This document shows, in pieces, positions 34,291 to 44,189 of a stretch of DNA of 64,000 nucleotides. Both the position numbers and the translations under genes were made by a program. The stretch covers positions 92,593,501 through 92,657,500 of the forward strand of contig NC_091254.1 in assembly GCF_042477335.2 (NCBI RefSeq), read 5' to 3'. A model generated the notes under the pieces. The model was not told the DNA's origin, ran no database searches, and saw nothing but the letters and a program-made list of their open reading frames with translations. The stretch is from Ovis canadensis (lineage: Eukaryota; Chordata; Mammalia; Artiodactyla; Bovidae). The stretch's first letter is position 1. Every line of letters starts with the position of its first letter.

Positions 34291-34515
34291 AGACCCCTTT
34301 GCTTGAATGCCCCTAGGGAAACCTGAAATCACTCAGCCCAGATTCCATCACCAGACTCAGTCCTCCACAGACATATCCTCTTTAGTGAATGGAACCATCC
34401 TCATTCACAGATCACCATACTATATATAATAAAACTGGAAAGGTTTGGGATATCATGAGAATTAAAACCACGTGACTTAGACATGAAATAAGCAAATGCT
34501 ATTGGAAAAAATGGT
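34291..34515. repeat. Right copy of 224-bp direct duplication
   Basis: From AGACCCCTTTGCTTGAATG to GGAAAAAATGGTG. It begins directly at the BovB 3' tip and continues uninterrupted into the Tigger1-like remnant. Confidence 0.95.
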
Positions 34516-34556
34516 GCTCACAGACTTGCCACCAACTTTCAGCTTGTGGAAAACTC

Positions 34557-35186
34557 ATTCTTCGAAGGTGGAAGTTTGGTGATCACCTTCCCTTCCTCCC
34601 CACTCTGTCCTAGTGGGAGCACGGACTCAGTTTGTTCCACACTAGCTCTTATTCCAATTCCACCTCCTCTGAGCTGGTGCTGTCATCTTCGTCATATTCA
34701 AATTACAGGCTACGACTTCTCTGAGAAGCTACTAGGGCTCTCTACTGCTCGAAGGTGAGTGTCCAGGTTTCCTGGTAGGATGCATCGGACGCCTCTGTGA
34801 TGGGACCTCTGCCTCCTGTCTTGTCACTGCTCCCTGACACACCCATGTGCCACGCACGCTCGGTCCACGACCAGGAACCCAGTGCCCTGGGCTGAGGGGC
34901 TTGTCTCTCACGTCTGAGTTTTTCCCCACCCTGCTTTCTCTGCCTTAAATGCTTTTCTCTTTTATCCCCATGATAAACTTCTTGTCTTCAAAGCTCACCT
35001 CAGGGTTTCCTTCTTGTTTTCTTGACTCTCGTTGGCTGCACTTTCTGTTTTTCTGCAGCACTCTTGAAGAAATACTTCCTTCGAAGCATTTGTAGAAGGG
35101 CTACACTTTTGTGTAGGTGCTGGTTCATTTTTTTCTCCCTCTCCCTAGGCGGCAGTGAGCACTTTGAGAGTAGAAACATTTCCTTA
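34557..35186. other. Non-repetitive stretch
   Basis: About 630 bp, nothing recognised. Confidence 0.5.
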
Positions 35187-35196
35187 ATTCATCCCT

Positions 35197-35728
35197 ATTG
35201 CTGTTTAGTTTATAACTCGTGTCCAACTCTTTGCAACCCCATGGACTGTAGCCTACCCAGCTCCTCTATCCATGGGATTCTTCAGGCAAGAATATTAGTT
35301 AAGTGAAAGTCACTCAGCCATGTCCACCTCTTTGTGACCCCATGGACCATACAGTCCATGGAATTTTCCAGGCCAGAATACTGGAGAGGGTAGCCTTACT
35401 CTTCTCCAGGGGATCTTCCCAATCCAGGAATCAAACCCAGGTTTCCTGCATTGCGGGTGTATTCTTTACCAGCTGAGCCACAAGGGAAGCCCAAGAACGC
35501 TGGAGTGGGTAGCCTATCCCTTCTTGAGCAGGTCTTCCCCACCCAGGAACCGAACTGGGGTCTCCTTCATTGCAGGTGGATTCTTTACCAGCTGAGCTAT
35601 CAGGGAAGAATACTGGAGTGGGTTGCCATTTCCTCCTCCAGGGGATCTTCCCAACCCAGGGACTAAACTCGTATCTCCTTCACTGGCATGTGTATTCTTT
35701 ACCCACTGAGTCACCAAGGAAGCCCTTG
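35197..35728 (-). mobile_element. Bov-tA SINE interrupted by another SINE
   Basis: ATTCATCCCT at 35187-35196 and 35729-35738 encloses the unit. The outer reverse Bov-tA is in two parts, 35197-35297 (body) and about 35609-35728 (rest of body and head), which rejoin at CAAGAATA/CTGGAGTGGG. Confidence 0.92.
35298..35608 (-). mobile_element. Inner Bov-tA SINE with doubled tRNA head
   Basis: Reverse SINE with BovA body (GTGAAAGTCACTCAGCC to CCATGGAATTTTCC) and two tandem tRNA-like heads. AAGAATATT (about 35289) and AAGAATACT (about 35607) are its target duplication within the outer SINE. Confidence 0.88.
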
Positions 35729-35738
35729 ATTCATCCCT

Positions 35739-36303
35739 GGCCCCACACATATTGCCGGGCACAGAGTAGGAGCTAAATAATGCTTTTCTGGAAAAAAGTG
35801 AGTGCATCGAATAAAAGACCATCCTGAGACATTGCTCGCCTTATTGTTTGGCCACTGTATCCTAGTTAACATTTTGTTTGTGATAAGGCAGTATACCCAA
35901 CTACACTGAAAGTCTGGTGAGAAATAACCCAGGGTGGTGATTCTTCACCTGCCTGGTCATAAGCAAAGCAGACCCCCTGTTTTTCTTTTTGATGAATGAA
36001 TGAATGATGGTTAGGTGACGGAGAAGGCTGCAGATGGGCAGAATCCTGAGTGAGTCTGAAGCTTCAGCGAGTCACTGTCCGGCTCCTGTCCCACCGCTGC
36101 AGATGAGGCGTCTTGGAGGAGATTTTCTCTCCATTCTTGTGCTGCAGCTGCAGTCGAGCATGCAGTAGGAGAGGGAACAACAGGCGGGCCCAGCCCGTGG
36201 GCAATGAACGTAGGAGGAGACACGGAAGTATACGTTGCTGTGGGTTTGTTAATCCAGCACTGATTATACAGAAAATGTCTGAAGCAATATCATTTCCAGA
36301 GAG
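35739..36303. other. Non-repetitive stretch, L2-like start
   Basis: 35739-35795 (GCCGGGCACAGAGTAGGAGC, CTAAATAATGC) resembles the L2 3' end; the rest is unrecognised. A short (GAAT)n run lies near 35990-36006. Confidence 0.45.
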
Positions 36304-36510
36304 GTAGTGGTGGCACAGTGGTGAAGAATCTGCCTGCAATGCAGGAGATGTGAGTGAGATCCCTGGGTCAGGAAGATCCCCTGGAGAAGGAAATGGCTAC
36401 CCACTCCAGTATTCTTGCCTTGGAAATTTCATCAACAGTGGAGCCTGGTGGGCAAGAGTCGATGGGGTGGCAAAGAGATATGACCGAGCACACAGGCATG
36501 AGCGCACGCA
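36304..36510 (+). mobile_element. Bov-tA SINE with CA-repeat tail
   Basis: Forward Bov-tA, head at 36304-36370 (GAAGAATCTGCCTGCAATGC), body to GACCGAGCACACAGGC. It leads straight into the CG/CA dinucleotide array. Confidence 0.9.
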
Positions 36511-36511
36511 T

Positions 36512-36551
<40 letters not shown>
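36501..36551. repeat. (GC)n(AC)n dinucleotide array
   Basis: GTGCGCGCGCGCACACAC continuing as (AC)n to 36551, an alternating purine-pyrimidine run at the SINE tail. Confidence 0.95.
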
Positions 36552-36553
<2 letters not shown>

Positions 36554-38103
36554 GAGCATCAGTGGAGGGAGATGGCTCTTCCTGATGTGTGTCAAGCAGG
36601 CTTTATTTGGTTCCCTTGGACCAAGTGGTTGAGGGGATGGGGTCCTTCAGGAAGCTGTGGGGGCCGTTACCCAGAACACAGACAACATAGGCAGTTCACA
36701 CGGTGAGAACTGTTTTCCTAGATCTTCTCAAATACAATTACATGGATCTGAAATAGGATTTCAGATTGGAAGCTCTCACAACACCTTGACATCAACAAAC
36801 CATGAATAAATAAAATTACAAAATCAAAATGCAATTCAAAAGGATTTCATGTAATGATGCCTTTTTCAATAAACGCCGTGGAGAGAAAACAGTGGGATAA
36901 ACCATATCGTTTCAATTTTCTCCTTGGGGGTTTTTAGATCCATATGCTTTTATGGAGAAAAATGTTATTTAAAAAAATAGAATCTCTGCCACCACAACTG
37001 TTGAATCGGAGAGACTAGGTGAGGGGCTGTCGTTGGGGGTTGGGCTGGGCTGGTTGGGTTTCCTGCTGATATTTCCTGGGGCTGGAAAGAGTGTTACTTC
37101 TGCTTCCTCAGGGGACCGTCAGTTGTATAAGATTCTCCCTCCAGGAATTCCTTCCTTGGGTTAAGGTATATTTCTAGGAAGTTTAACTTAAATTGCAAAT
37201 ACATTAGCAGGGACAAGTCACATGTTCATCCAATTCCAGGCATAAAGACTTCAATGCAAGTTTTCCTAAAAACATATTTCAGAGAATATTATTTACAAGA
37301 AATCATATAAACCAAGAGGTCTACGGTCAGAGGAGCATCAGAAACACTGGGTTAAATAGAAAGAAATGCTTCTCCCCCATGTTCTTCCTCTTCCTCTTCC
37401 TACATCTCTTTCTCCTTCTTTCCTTTCTCCTATTTTTAGCTGTGGATTTTCCCTCAAAGCTTTAGCATGCCTAGAGTGAATTCCCAAGCAGGAAATACAG
37501 TCAACCAGGTTGGCAAAACATATTTGAACCTGAAAACTGGTTTATTTGGATGTTTAGAGAAACAGTTTGGAAAAGATTCTATTTTCATGACAGTCAGATG
37601 ATGAAACATTGGGAAGCTGAGAGAGGAGGGTGGGAAGCAAGGTTCCCATCTCAAGTGAGGCCGGGGTTGCACATGTGGAGCCTTGGAGAGGGGGCCTGAG
37701 AGGTTTCAGAGCAGAAAGTTTACAGGAGGGCACTCGGGCAGAGCTCAGAGGTCAATAAGCGAGCCTCCACAGGGAAGCCAGAGGCAGGGGCAGGTCAGAG
37801 CAAATAGCGGTTTTGCATTTGTTTCCGACTTCAGTTCAGATCTGGTTCTGAGCTCAGCTCAGTAACTGGGTGAGAAATTAGACCGGTTAAGACCTCGTTA
37901 AGGAAGAGTCTGGATCTTCTCCAAATCAACTGACTCTCTCGGGTGTTTTTAGGCACAGGGTGACCTCCCCCAGATCTGTTAGGATGCTTCGGCTTCCAAA
38001 TGTTTCCTCCTGGATTACCGGCTGTGGAGAAAACAACAGGCAGGCAGGATGACACGATGAAAAATCCTGAGTTTGGGCTTTAGAAAGACAGATTCTGACA
38101 GAT
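36552..38103. other. Non-repetitive stretch
   Basis: About 1.55 kb without recognised repeats. A CT-rich segment (CTTCCTCTTCCTCTTCC) lies at 37385-37435. Confidence 0.5.
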
Positions 38104-38224
38104 TCAGGATGCTAAAGTGGGCATAGTTGTTCCCTTCTCCAGGGATCTTCCCAATCCAGGGATCGAGCCCAGGTCTCCTGCATTGCAGGAGGATTCTTCA
38201 CCAGCTGAGCCACAAGGGAAGCCC
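38104..38224 (-). mobile_element. Bov-tA SINE, head half
   Basis: Reverse Bov-tA with most of the BovA body missing; tRNA-like head to CCACAAGGGAAGCCC is clear. Confidence 0.85.
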
Positions 38225-38403
38225 TCTGAATCCCAGACCCATGTTTTAGTCTGAGAGCTGCCACTCTTGCAAGAGATTATCTTGCTCAATTATTTTAACT
38301 TTCTCCTCTCAGGGTCCATGGGGGTGTGGCTCCAGGACCCTCAGTGGATAACAAAATCTGAGGGTGTTCAAGGCCGTTACACAGAACGGTGTGTAACCCA
38401 CGC

Positions 38404-38457
38404 AAACCTTCCAAGAACTTTAAATCACCCAAACCTTCCAAGAACTTTAAATTACCC
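38404..38457. repeat. 27-bp tandem duplication
   Basis: 38404-38430 and 38431-38457 differ at one base (AAATCACCC / AAATTACCC). It lies within the DNA transposon, directly left of the BovB insertion. Confidence 0.92.
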
Positions 38458-38757
38458 CTTGCTGTTGTCGTTCAGTCACTAAGTTGTGTCTGACTCTTTC
38501 CGACCCCATGGATTGCAGCACGCCAGGCTTCCCTGTTCTCCACTATCTCCTGAAATTTGCTCAAGTCCATGTTCACTGAGTCAGTGATGACATCCTACCA
38601 TCTCATCCTCTGTTGTTCCCGTCTCCTCCTGCCCTCAATCTTTCCCAGAATCATGGGTCTTTTCCAGTGAGTCAGCTCTTCGCATCAGGTGGTCAAAATA
38701 TCGGAGGTGCTGCTTCAGCATCAGTCCTTCCTTCTAATGAATATTCATTGGAATATA
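38458..38757 (-). mobile_element. BovB LINE 3' end
   Basis: Reverse BovB 3' ~300 bp inside the MER2-like element. Flanks TAAATTACCCCT and GTAATCACCCCT suggest an imperfect target duplication. Confidence 0.9.
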
Positions 38758-38782
38758 AGTAATCACCCCTAGATTATTTATA

Positions 38783-38893
38783 ATGGTGGCTCAGTGGTAA
38801 AGAATCCGCCTGCCAATGCAGGAAATGTAGGTTCGATCCCTGGGTCAGGAAGATCCCCTGGAGGAGGAAATGCAAGCCACTTCAGTATTCTTG
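38783..38893 (+). mobile_element. Bov-tA SINE, 3'-shortened
   Basis: Forward tRNA-like head (GGTTCGATCCCTGGGTCAGG) and only the start of the BovA body, ending CAGTATTCTTG. Confidence 0.88.
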
Positions 38894-39330
38894 GGGGCTT
38901 CCCTTGTGGCTCAGATGGTAAAGCATCTGCTTACAATATGGGAGACCCGGGTTCGATCCCTGGGTTGGGAAGTTCCCCTGGAGAAGGAAATGGCAGCCCA
39001 CTCCGGTACTCTTGCCTGGAAAATCCCATGGACGGAGGAGCCTGGTGGGTGCACGTCAGTGCATGTCTGTGTGCTCTGTCACTTCGGTCATGTCTGACTG
39101 TGACCCCATGGACTGTAGCCCGCCAGGCTCTTCCCACGTCCATGGGATTCTCCAGGCAAGAATACTGCAGTGGGTTGCCAAGCCCTCTTCCCGGGAATTT
39201 TCCTGACCTGGAGGTCGAATTCACATCTGCCTGCATCTCCTGCATTGCAGCTGGATTCTCTACCTGCTGAGCCACCTGGGAAGCCCTGGGCTACAGTCCC
39301 TGGGGTTGCAAAGAGTCAGCGACTAAGCAC
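38894..39330 (+). mobile_element. Bov-tA SINE split by another SINE
   Basis: Forward Bov-tA: 38894-39049 (GGCTTCCCTTGTGGCTCAGA, GGGTTCGATCCCTGGGTTG, body to GGAGCCTGGTGGG) resumes at 39287-39330 (GGCTACAGTCCCTGGGGTTG to GACTAAGCAC). Confidence 0.9.
39050..39286 (-). mobile_element. Bov-tA SINE nested in a Bov-tA SINE
   Basis: Complete reverse Bov-tA between the halves of the forward copy. GGTGGGTGCA-like and GGGCTACA edges leave the exact duplication uncertain. Confidence 0.88.
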
Positions 39331-39483
39331 AAGCGTGAGATTACATAGAATACCGAATATAATGTGAATGCTATGTAAACGGTTACCAGTGCAGGGAAAG
39401 CTCAAATTTTGCTCTTTGGAACTTTCTGGACTTTAAAAAAGTATATTTTTGATTTTTGGTTGATTGAGTCTGTGGATGTGAAA

Positions 39484-39996
39484 GCATACTATGGAGACAT
39501 TGCGGGTTCGATTCCATATCACAACAATCAAGCTAAAATCACAATATTGCAATAAAGTGAGTCACACAAAATTTTTGATTTCCCAATGCAAATAAAAGTT
39601 ATGTTTAGAAAAATTAAAAAAGTTATGTCTACACTATACTACAGTCTATTATGTTTTATGTCCCCCAAAGCATGTATCTCAATTAAAAATTACTTTATTG
39701 TTAAAATGCTAACCATCATTTGAACCTTCCGTGGACTGTAATCTTTTTGCGATTGTAACATCAAAATTCACTGACCACTGATCACCCTAGTATTAATAAA
39801 TATGACAAAATGGAAAAATTGGAAATATTGTAAGAATTATCAAAGTGTGACACAGAGACGGGAAGCGAGCAGATGCCGTTAGAAAAATGATGCTCACAGA
39901 CTTGCTCATGCGGGGCTGCCATGAAATTTCAATTTGTAGAAAGCACAGTGTCTATGGAGTACAACAGAGCAGAGTACCATAAAACGAGGTTGGGCT
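39484..39996. mobile_element. Tigger1-type non-autonomous DNA transposon
   Basis: The left end (GCATACTATGGAGACATTGCG) and right end (CATAAAACGAGGTTGGGC) correspond to the Tigger1 terminal inverted repeats. Inside are GTGAGTCACACAAAATTTTT, AAAAGTTATGTTTA and GATGCTCACAGACTTGCTC. No transposase frame remains, so it is an internally deleted copy. Confidence 0.8.
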
Positions 39997-40002
39997 CTAG
40001 AA

Positions 40003-40105
40003 GTCTGGGTCTCAGTGGTTTGACCTGTTAAACAAGAGCAGTACATTAGATGACTTGTAAACTCACTGCTAGTTTTAATGCTCTGAATGCGATTTGACAT
40101 ATCTG
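40003..40105 (+). mobile_element. MIR-like fragment
   Basis: GTCTGGGTCTCAGTGG, GACCTGTTAAACAAGAGC, TAGATGACTTGTAAACTCA resembles a MIR 3' variant. Confidence 0.5.
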
Positions 40106-40343
40106 TATCTATAATCTCTATCTATAAATGAATTATTCACATTTTTTAGTAATAAAGAAATGACTAAAATACTTTCTTTGGTCTGATAAATGTAATATTT
40201 TCTTCTGCTTACATCTCCAGAATATTTCGAGTGACTCTAACAAAAATACAGACTCTCGGAATGAAAAACGCAGCGTTATACATTTGAGATAATGTCTAGT
40301 AAGATAAATATATTAAACAGGAGACTTTCAGGATTTATATATC

Positions 40344-40357
40344 TAAATTTTAAGTTT
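40344..40357. repeat. Left target duplication of BovB
   Basis: TAAATTTTAAGTTT, identical to 41889-41902. It directly precedes the BovB 3' tip. Confidence 0.9.
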
Positions 40358-41743
40358 CAGCTCAGTTCAGTCACTCAGTCGTGTCCGACTCTTTGCGACC
40401 CCATGAATCGAAGCACGCCAGGCCTCCCTGTCCAACACCAACTCCCAGAGTTCACTGAGACTCATGTCCATCGAGTCAGTGATGCCATCCAGCCATCTCA
40501 TCCTCTGTCGTCCCCTTCTCCTCCTGCCCCCAATCCCTCCCAGCATCAGAGTCTTTTCCAATGAGTCAACTCTTCTCATGAGGTGGCCAAAGTACTGGAC
40601 TTTCAGCTTTAGCATCCTTACTTCCAAAGAAATCCCAGGGCTGATCTCCTTCAAAATGGACAGGTTGGATCTCCTTGCCATCCAAGGGACTCTCAAGAGT
40701 CTTCTCCAACACCACAGTTCAAAAGCATCAATTCTTCAGGGCTCAGCCTTCTTCACAGTCCAACTCTCGCATCCATACATGACCACTGGAAAAACCAAAG
40801 CCTTGACCAGACGGACCTTAGTCGGCAAAGTAATATCTCTGATTTAGAATATGCTGTTTAGGTTGGTCATAACTTTTCTTCCAAGGAGTAAGCGTCTTTT
40901 AATTTCATGGCTGCAATCACCATCTGCAGTGATTTTGGAGCCCAGAAAAATAAAGTCTGACACTGTTTCCACTGTTTACCCATTTATTTCCCATGAAGTG
41001 ATGGGACCGGATGCCATGATCTTCGTTTTCTGAATGTTGAACTTTAAGCCAACTTTTTCACTCTCCACTTTCACTTTCATCAAGAGGCTTTTGCGTTCCT
41101 CTTCACTTTCTGCCATAAGGGTGGTGTCATCTGCATATCTGAGGTTATTGATATTTCTCCCGGCAATCTTGATTCCAGCTTGTGCTTCTTCCAGTCCAGC
41201 GTTTCTCATGATGTACTCTGCATATAAGTTAAATAAGCAGAGTGACAATATACAGCCTTGACGTACTCCTTTTGCTATTTGAAACCAGTCTACTGTTCCA
41301 TGTCCAGTTCTAACTGTTGCTTCCTGACCTGCATACAGATTTCTCAAGAGGCAGGTCAGGTGGTCTGGTATTCCCATATTTGAAGAATTTTCCACAGTTT
41401 ATTGTGATCCACACAGTCAAAGCCTTTGGCATAGTCAATAAAGCAGAAATAGATGTTTTTTTCTGGAACTCTCTTGCTTTTTCTGTGATCCAGGGGATGT
41501 TGGCAATTTGATCTCTGGTTCCTCTGCCTTTCCTAAAACCAGCTTGAACATCAGGAAGTTCACGGTTCACATATTGCTGAAGCCTGGCTTGGAGAATTTT
41601 GATCATTACTTTACTAGCATGTGAGATGAGTGCAACTGTGCAGTAGTTTGAGCATCCCTTGGTATTGCCTTTCTTTGGGATTGGAATGAAAACTGACCTT
41701 TTCCAGTCCTGTGGCCACTGGTGAGTTCCAAATTTGCTGGCAT
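40358..41743 (-). mobile_element. BovB LINE with reverse-transcriptase region
   Basis: About 1.39 kb of reverse BovB covering the RT domain and the C-terminus. Visible are WPQDWKRSVFIPIPKKGN, QAGFRKGRGTRDQI, the catalytic YADD box at 41126-41137 and NIQKTKIMAS, then the [12 protein letters not shown] C-terminal segment and the 3' tip at 40358. RT is the enzyme that copies the LINE RNA at the nicked target. The endonuclease half is absent (5' truncation at about 41743) and frameshifts separate the pieces, for example near 41310-41395. The right edge joins non-BovB DNA at GCTGGCAT/AAAAATT. Confidence 0.95.
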
Positions 41744-42059
41744 AAAAATTAGTATGTGGAAACACACAGTCATTATAATAAATATTCATGGACAGTGGAA
41801 CAACTAACCCTCAAAAATTCCACGTCTTCACTCAGGAACTTCCTGAATCATAATTTGGGATTTTATTATTGGGCTATCCTTTAATTATTAAATTTTAAGT
41901 TTAGTCTTTTAATAATTAAAGGATAGCCCAATAATAAAATTCCAAATTTTGATTCAGGAAGTTCCTGATCGAAAATGTGGAATTTTTGAGGGTTAGTTGC
42001 TTCACTGTCCATGAATATTTATTATAATGACTGTGTGTTTCCGCATACTAATTTTTATG
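41741..42059. repeat. Long palindrome at the BovB 5' junction
   Basis: Arms 41741-41890 and 41910-42059 are inverted complements of ~150 bp with about nine mismatches (~94%) around a 19-nt centre (41891-41909). The left arm lies between the BovB 5' end and the second target duplication; the right arm is flanking DNA. Confidence 0.97.
41889..41902. repeat. Right target duplication of BovB
   Basis: TAAATTTTAAGTTT, identical to 40344-40357. It lies about 145 bp beyond the BovB 5' end, after the inverted arm, not directly at it. Confidence 0.88.
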
Positions 42060-42499
42060 TTTGCATGGCAGTGTTTTTGCAGTGGTCCCATTATTTACAA
42101 ATGCTAGCTCACTCATTTACAAATAAACTTACCCAACAAAGAACGGAGTGCTTGGCTCTCCCTTTTTAGCTCAATGTAGAAGCAGCAGGATATAGCAGTG
42201 ACTCTCCTGGAAGCTGGGAATTAAGACAAACTAAGCATAGTCCTTCTAGAATCCTAATCTTTGATTGGCCAGTCTATGAGCAAAGGCTTAGTGCTCTGTA
42301 TTAATAATGAAGAAGATGGATTATAACAATATTTGAGTTTTTTATTTTGAACAGTTCAACCTGCTTACTCCAAGGCCCTCATCCATTTTTTTTTTTTTTT
42401 CTTTTTTAAAACATAAGAGCCAAAGTTAGAAATCAGGCTGGCTTTTCCTGCTCCTTTATTCCTAACCTCTGGATGCTGTTAAGTCTTTTCTTTATTTCT
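42060..42499. other. Non-repetitive stretch with T-run
   Basis: Includes a T-rich run at 42388-42408. No family recognised. Confidence 0.5.
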
Positions 42500-42646
42500 A
42501 AATGTACTTTTAAAACTTATTTTATTTACTTTTTGGCTGTGCTGAGCCCAGCATGTGGGATGTTAGTTCCCTGCCCCAGGATTGAACCCATGTCCCCTGC
42601 AATGGAAAGGCAGGTTCTTAACCACCTGACAGTCAGGGAGGTCCCC
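42500..42646 (-). mobile_element. CHR-type SINE
   Basis: Reverse tRNA-like head (GGTCAGGTGGTTAAGAACC-like, GGGTTCAATCCTGGGGC-like) with a short body ending GGCTGTGCTGAGCCC and an A/T-rich tail at the left. Confidence 0.75.
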
Positions 42647-42876
42647 TGTTGTTTTCAGGCTTACGAAAGCCCAGCAGATTCAGTCTCTCCGCCTCACTGC
42701 TACCTTCCGTCATTTTCATCACACGCTCATCTCTCTGTTTTCAGCCTTATTCCTTTCCGTTTCACCCTGCACATCATCACCAAGTTCATTTCACCACCCC
42801 CTCAGGAACCAACAGGCTACCGTATTCAGCCCTGTCTCTCTGGCTGCTTTTCGAGGCTGCCCATATTTGGAGCTTG

Positions 42877-43110
42877 TCCTAGTCAGCTGGGGCTGTCATA
42901 GCAAAATACCACAGATGGGGCCACTTAGACAAGAGACATTTAATCCTGGTGTTTCTGGAGGCTAGAAAGTCCTAGATCAAGGGGTCAGTGAGGTAGGTTT
43001 TTATTCTGAAGTCTCTTCTCCTGCCTTGTAGGAGGCCTTGTCTCTCTGAATACTCGTATGACCTCTAAACGATCCCCTTGACTCTTTTGTTACAGTAGTG
43101 AGTCTCCTTT
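42877..43110 (-). mobile_element. MaLR-type LTR fragment
   Basis: GCTGGGGCTGTCATAGCAAA, ATACCACAGATGG, TTTCTGGAGGCTAGAAAGTC, CTAGATCAAGG parallel the 3' part of the LTR at 30249 in reverse. Confidence 0.55.
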
Positions 43111-43299
43111 CAGAGACTCTAACCCTATCCACACCAGGGCCCTGCCCTTCTGACTTGGCCTAACGCTGATTCTCTCCTGAAGACTGTGACGCTGGGAGTT
43201 AGGATTCAGCAAATTCGGGGAGGACCCAGATATGCAATCCACAGCAGGACTGGCCCTCATTCGTGCCCTGGGTGTCCATCCCTCCAGGGCTCTCACCGG

Positions 43300-43528
43300 G
43301 AGCACCGTTTCCTGCTTTTGCACCTGAGACCCTCCAGCTTCGCATCCCCCACCCCCAAACCTGTATGCTACTCCTCTCACCCCGAAGACTTTCTTCCTCT
43401 CTTGTACTTGCTCAGATTGGACCTATCCTCAAGGCTCACCCAAAACTGCACCTGCTCCAAAGCACCCTTCTCTAACCTTCTTTGATTCATGCTAATAATC
43501 TCTTTCCATGAACTCTTCCAGTTTCACG
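43300..43528 (+). mobile_element. L2-like fragment
   Basis: CTCAAGGCTCACCCAAAACTG, CACCTGCTCCAAAGCACCC, TTCTCTAACCTTCTTTGATT resembles the L2 3' region. Weak. Confidence 0.35.
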
Positions 43529-43746
43529 TGCATGCAGGCCAAGTTGCTTCTCTCCTATCTGACTCTCTGTGACCTCATGCACTGTAGCCCCCCAGGCTCC
43601 TCTGTCCTTGGGATCCTCCAGGCAAAAATACTGGAGTGGGGTGCCATGCCCTCCTCCAGGGGATCTTCCTGACCCAGGGATCAAACCCGCATCTCTAATG
43701 TCTCCTGCATTGGCAGGGGGGTTCTTCACCATTAGCGCCACCCTTA
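43529..43746 (-). mobile_element. Bov-tA SINE
   Basis: Reverse Bov-tA; body clear from CTGTAGCCCCCCAGGCTCC. The head contains a TCTCTAATGTCTCC alteration as in several other copies. Confidence 0.9.
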
Positions 43747-43834
43747 CAGTTATAGTCCCACCATATTTTAACAGTTACTCTTGACTGCTTTTATGATATT
43801 AGTGAAATATCTTACTGGGATTTATACTCTGTAG

Positions 43835-43985
43835 CATACTTTTATGTCTACAGTCTCATGTTATTCTCTCAAAAATCCATTGAAGTAGAGTTTAGTTGAG
43901 ATTCTATTTTACACATAAGGAAGTTGAGGCTCCATGAGACAAATGATTTAGAGAGTTTATAAATCAGGGTTCCAATGCTGTTTTC
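43835..43985 (+). mobile_element. MIR-like fragment
   Basis: ATTTTACACATAAGGAAGTT, GAGGCTCCATGAGACAAATG, TTTATAAATCAGGGTTCC follow the MIR/L2 order. Confidence 0.5.
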
Positions 43986-44189
43986 TGACTGTAACCTTCA
44001 TGATCCATCTGCTCATTCCTTACCCCATTTTATGAATCTTCTTTCCAAAATATTTTAGTTTAAGTTTTCTGGTATTTGTATGTCTCTTTAGACTGAATTT
44101 AATTCTTTCTTGGGGAGAGAAACAAATACAATGCATTTCTGTGAAGGAGTTTAGAGTTCATCCCATTTGAGTGTCTTCCCACTAAATCC

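Larger units (their letters stand above)
33771..34556. mobile_element. Tigger1-like DNA transposon remnant
   Basis: The right half of the duplicated block (CAGATCACCATACTATATA, GAATATCATGAGAATTAAAA, GCAAATGCTATTGGAAAAAA) and its continuation after 34515 (GCTCACAGACTTGCCACCAA) parallel 39770-39920 in the Tigger1 copy. The BovB and its flanking duplication lie inside it. Confidence 0.65.
38310..39480 (-). mobile_element. MER2/Tigger-type DNA transposon, broken by four retroelements
   Basis: Pieces at 38310-38457, 38758-38784 and 39340-39480 form one diverged element in reverse: CAGGACCCTCAGTGGATAAC, ACTTTAAAT, CCCTAGATTATTTATAATG, GTGAATGCTATGTAAACGG, CTCTTTGGAACTTTCTGGA, then GAGTCTGTGGATGTGAAAG. 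The same family in forward orientation is at 53101-53622. Its right end abuts a Tigger1 copy. Confidence 0.65.

Noticed and set aside
33658..34515. Two LTRs of one provirus around an internal region
   Set aside because: The repeats lack TG...CA ends and contain Tigger-like sequence, and the interior is a BovB 3' end.
41741..42059. Terminal inverted repeats of a DNA transposon or a MITE
   Set aside because: The arms meet at a 19-nt centre, no TA or 8-bp target duplication flanks them, and the left arm fits between a BovB 5' end and its target duplication.
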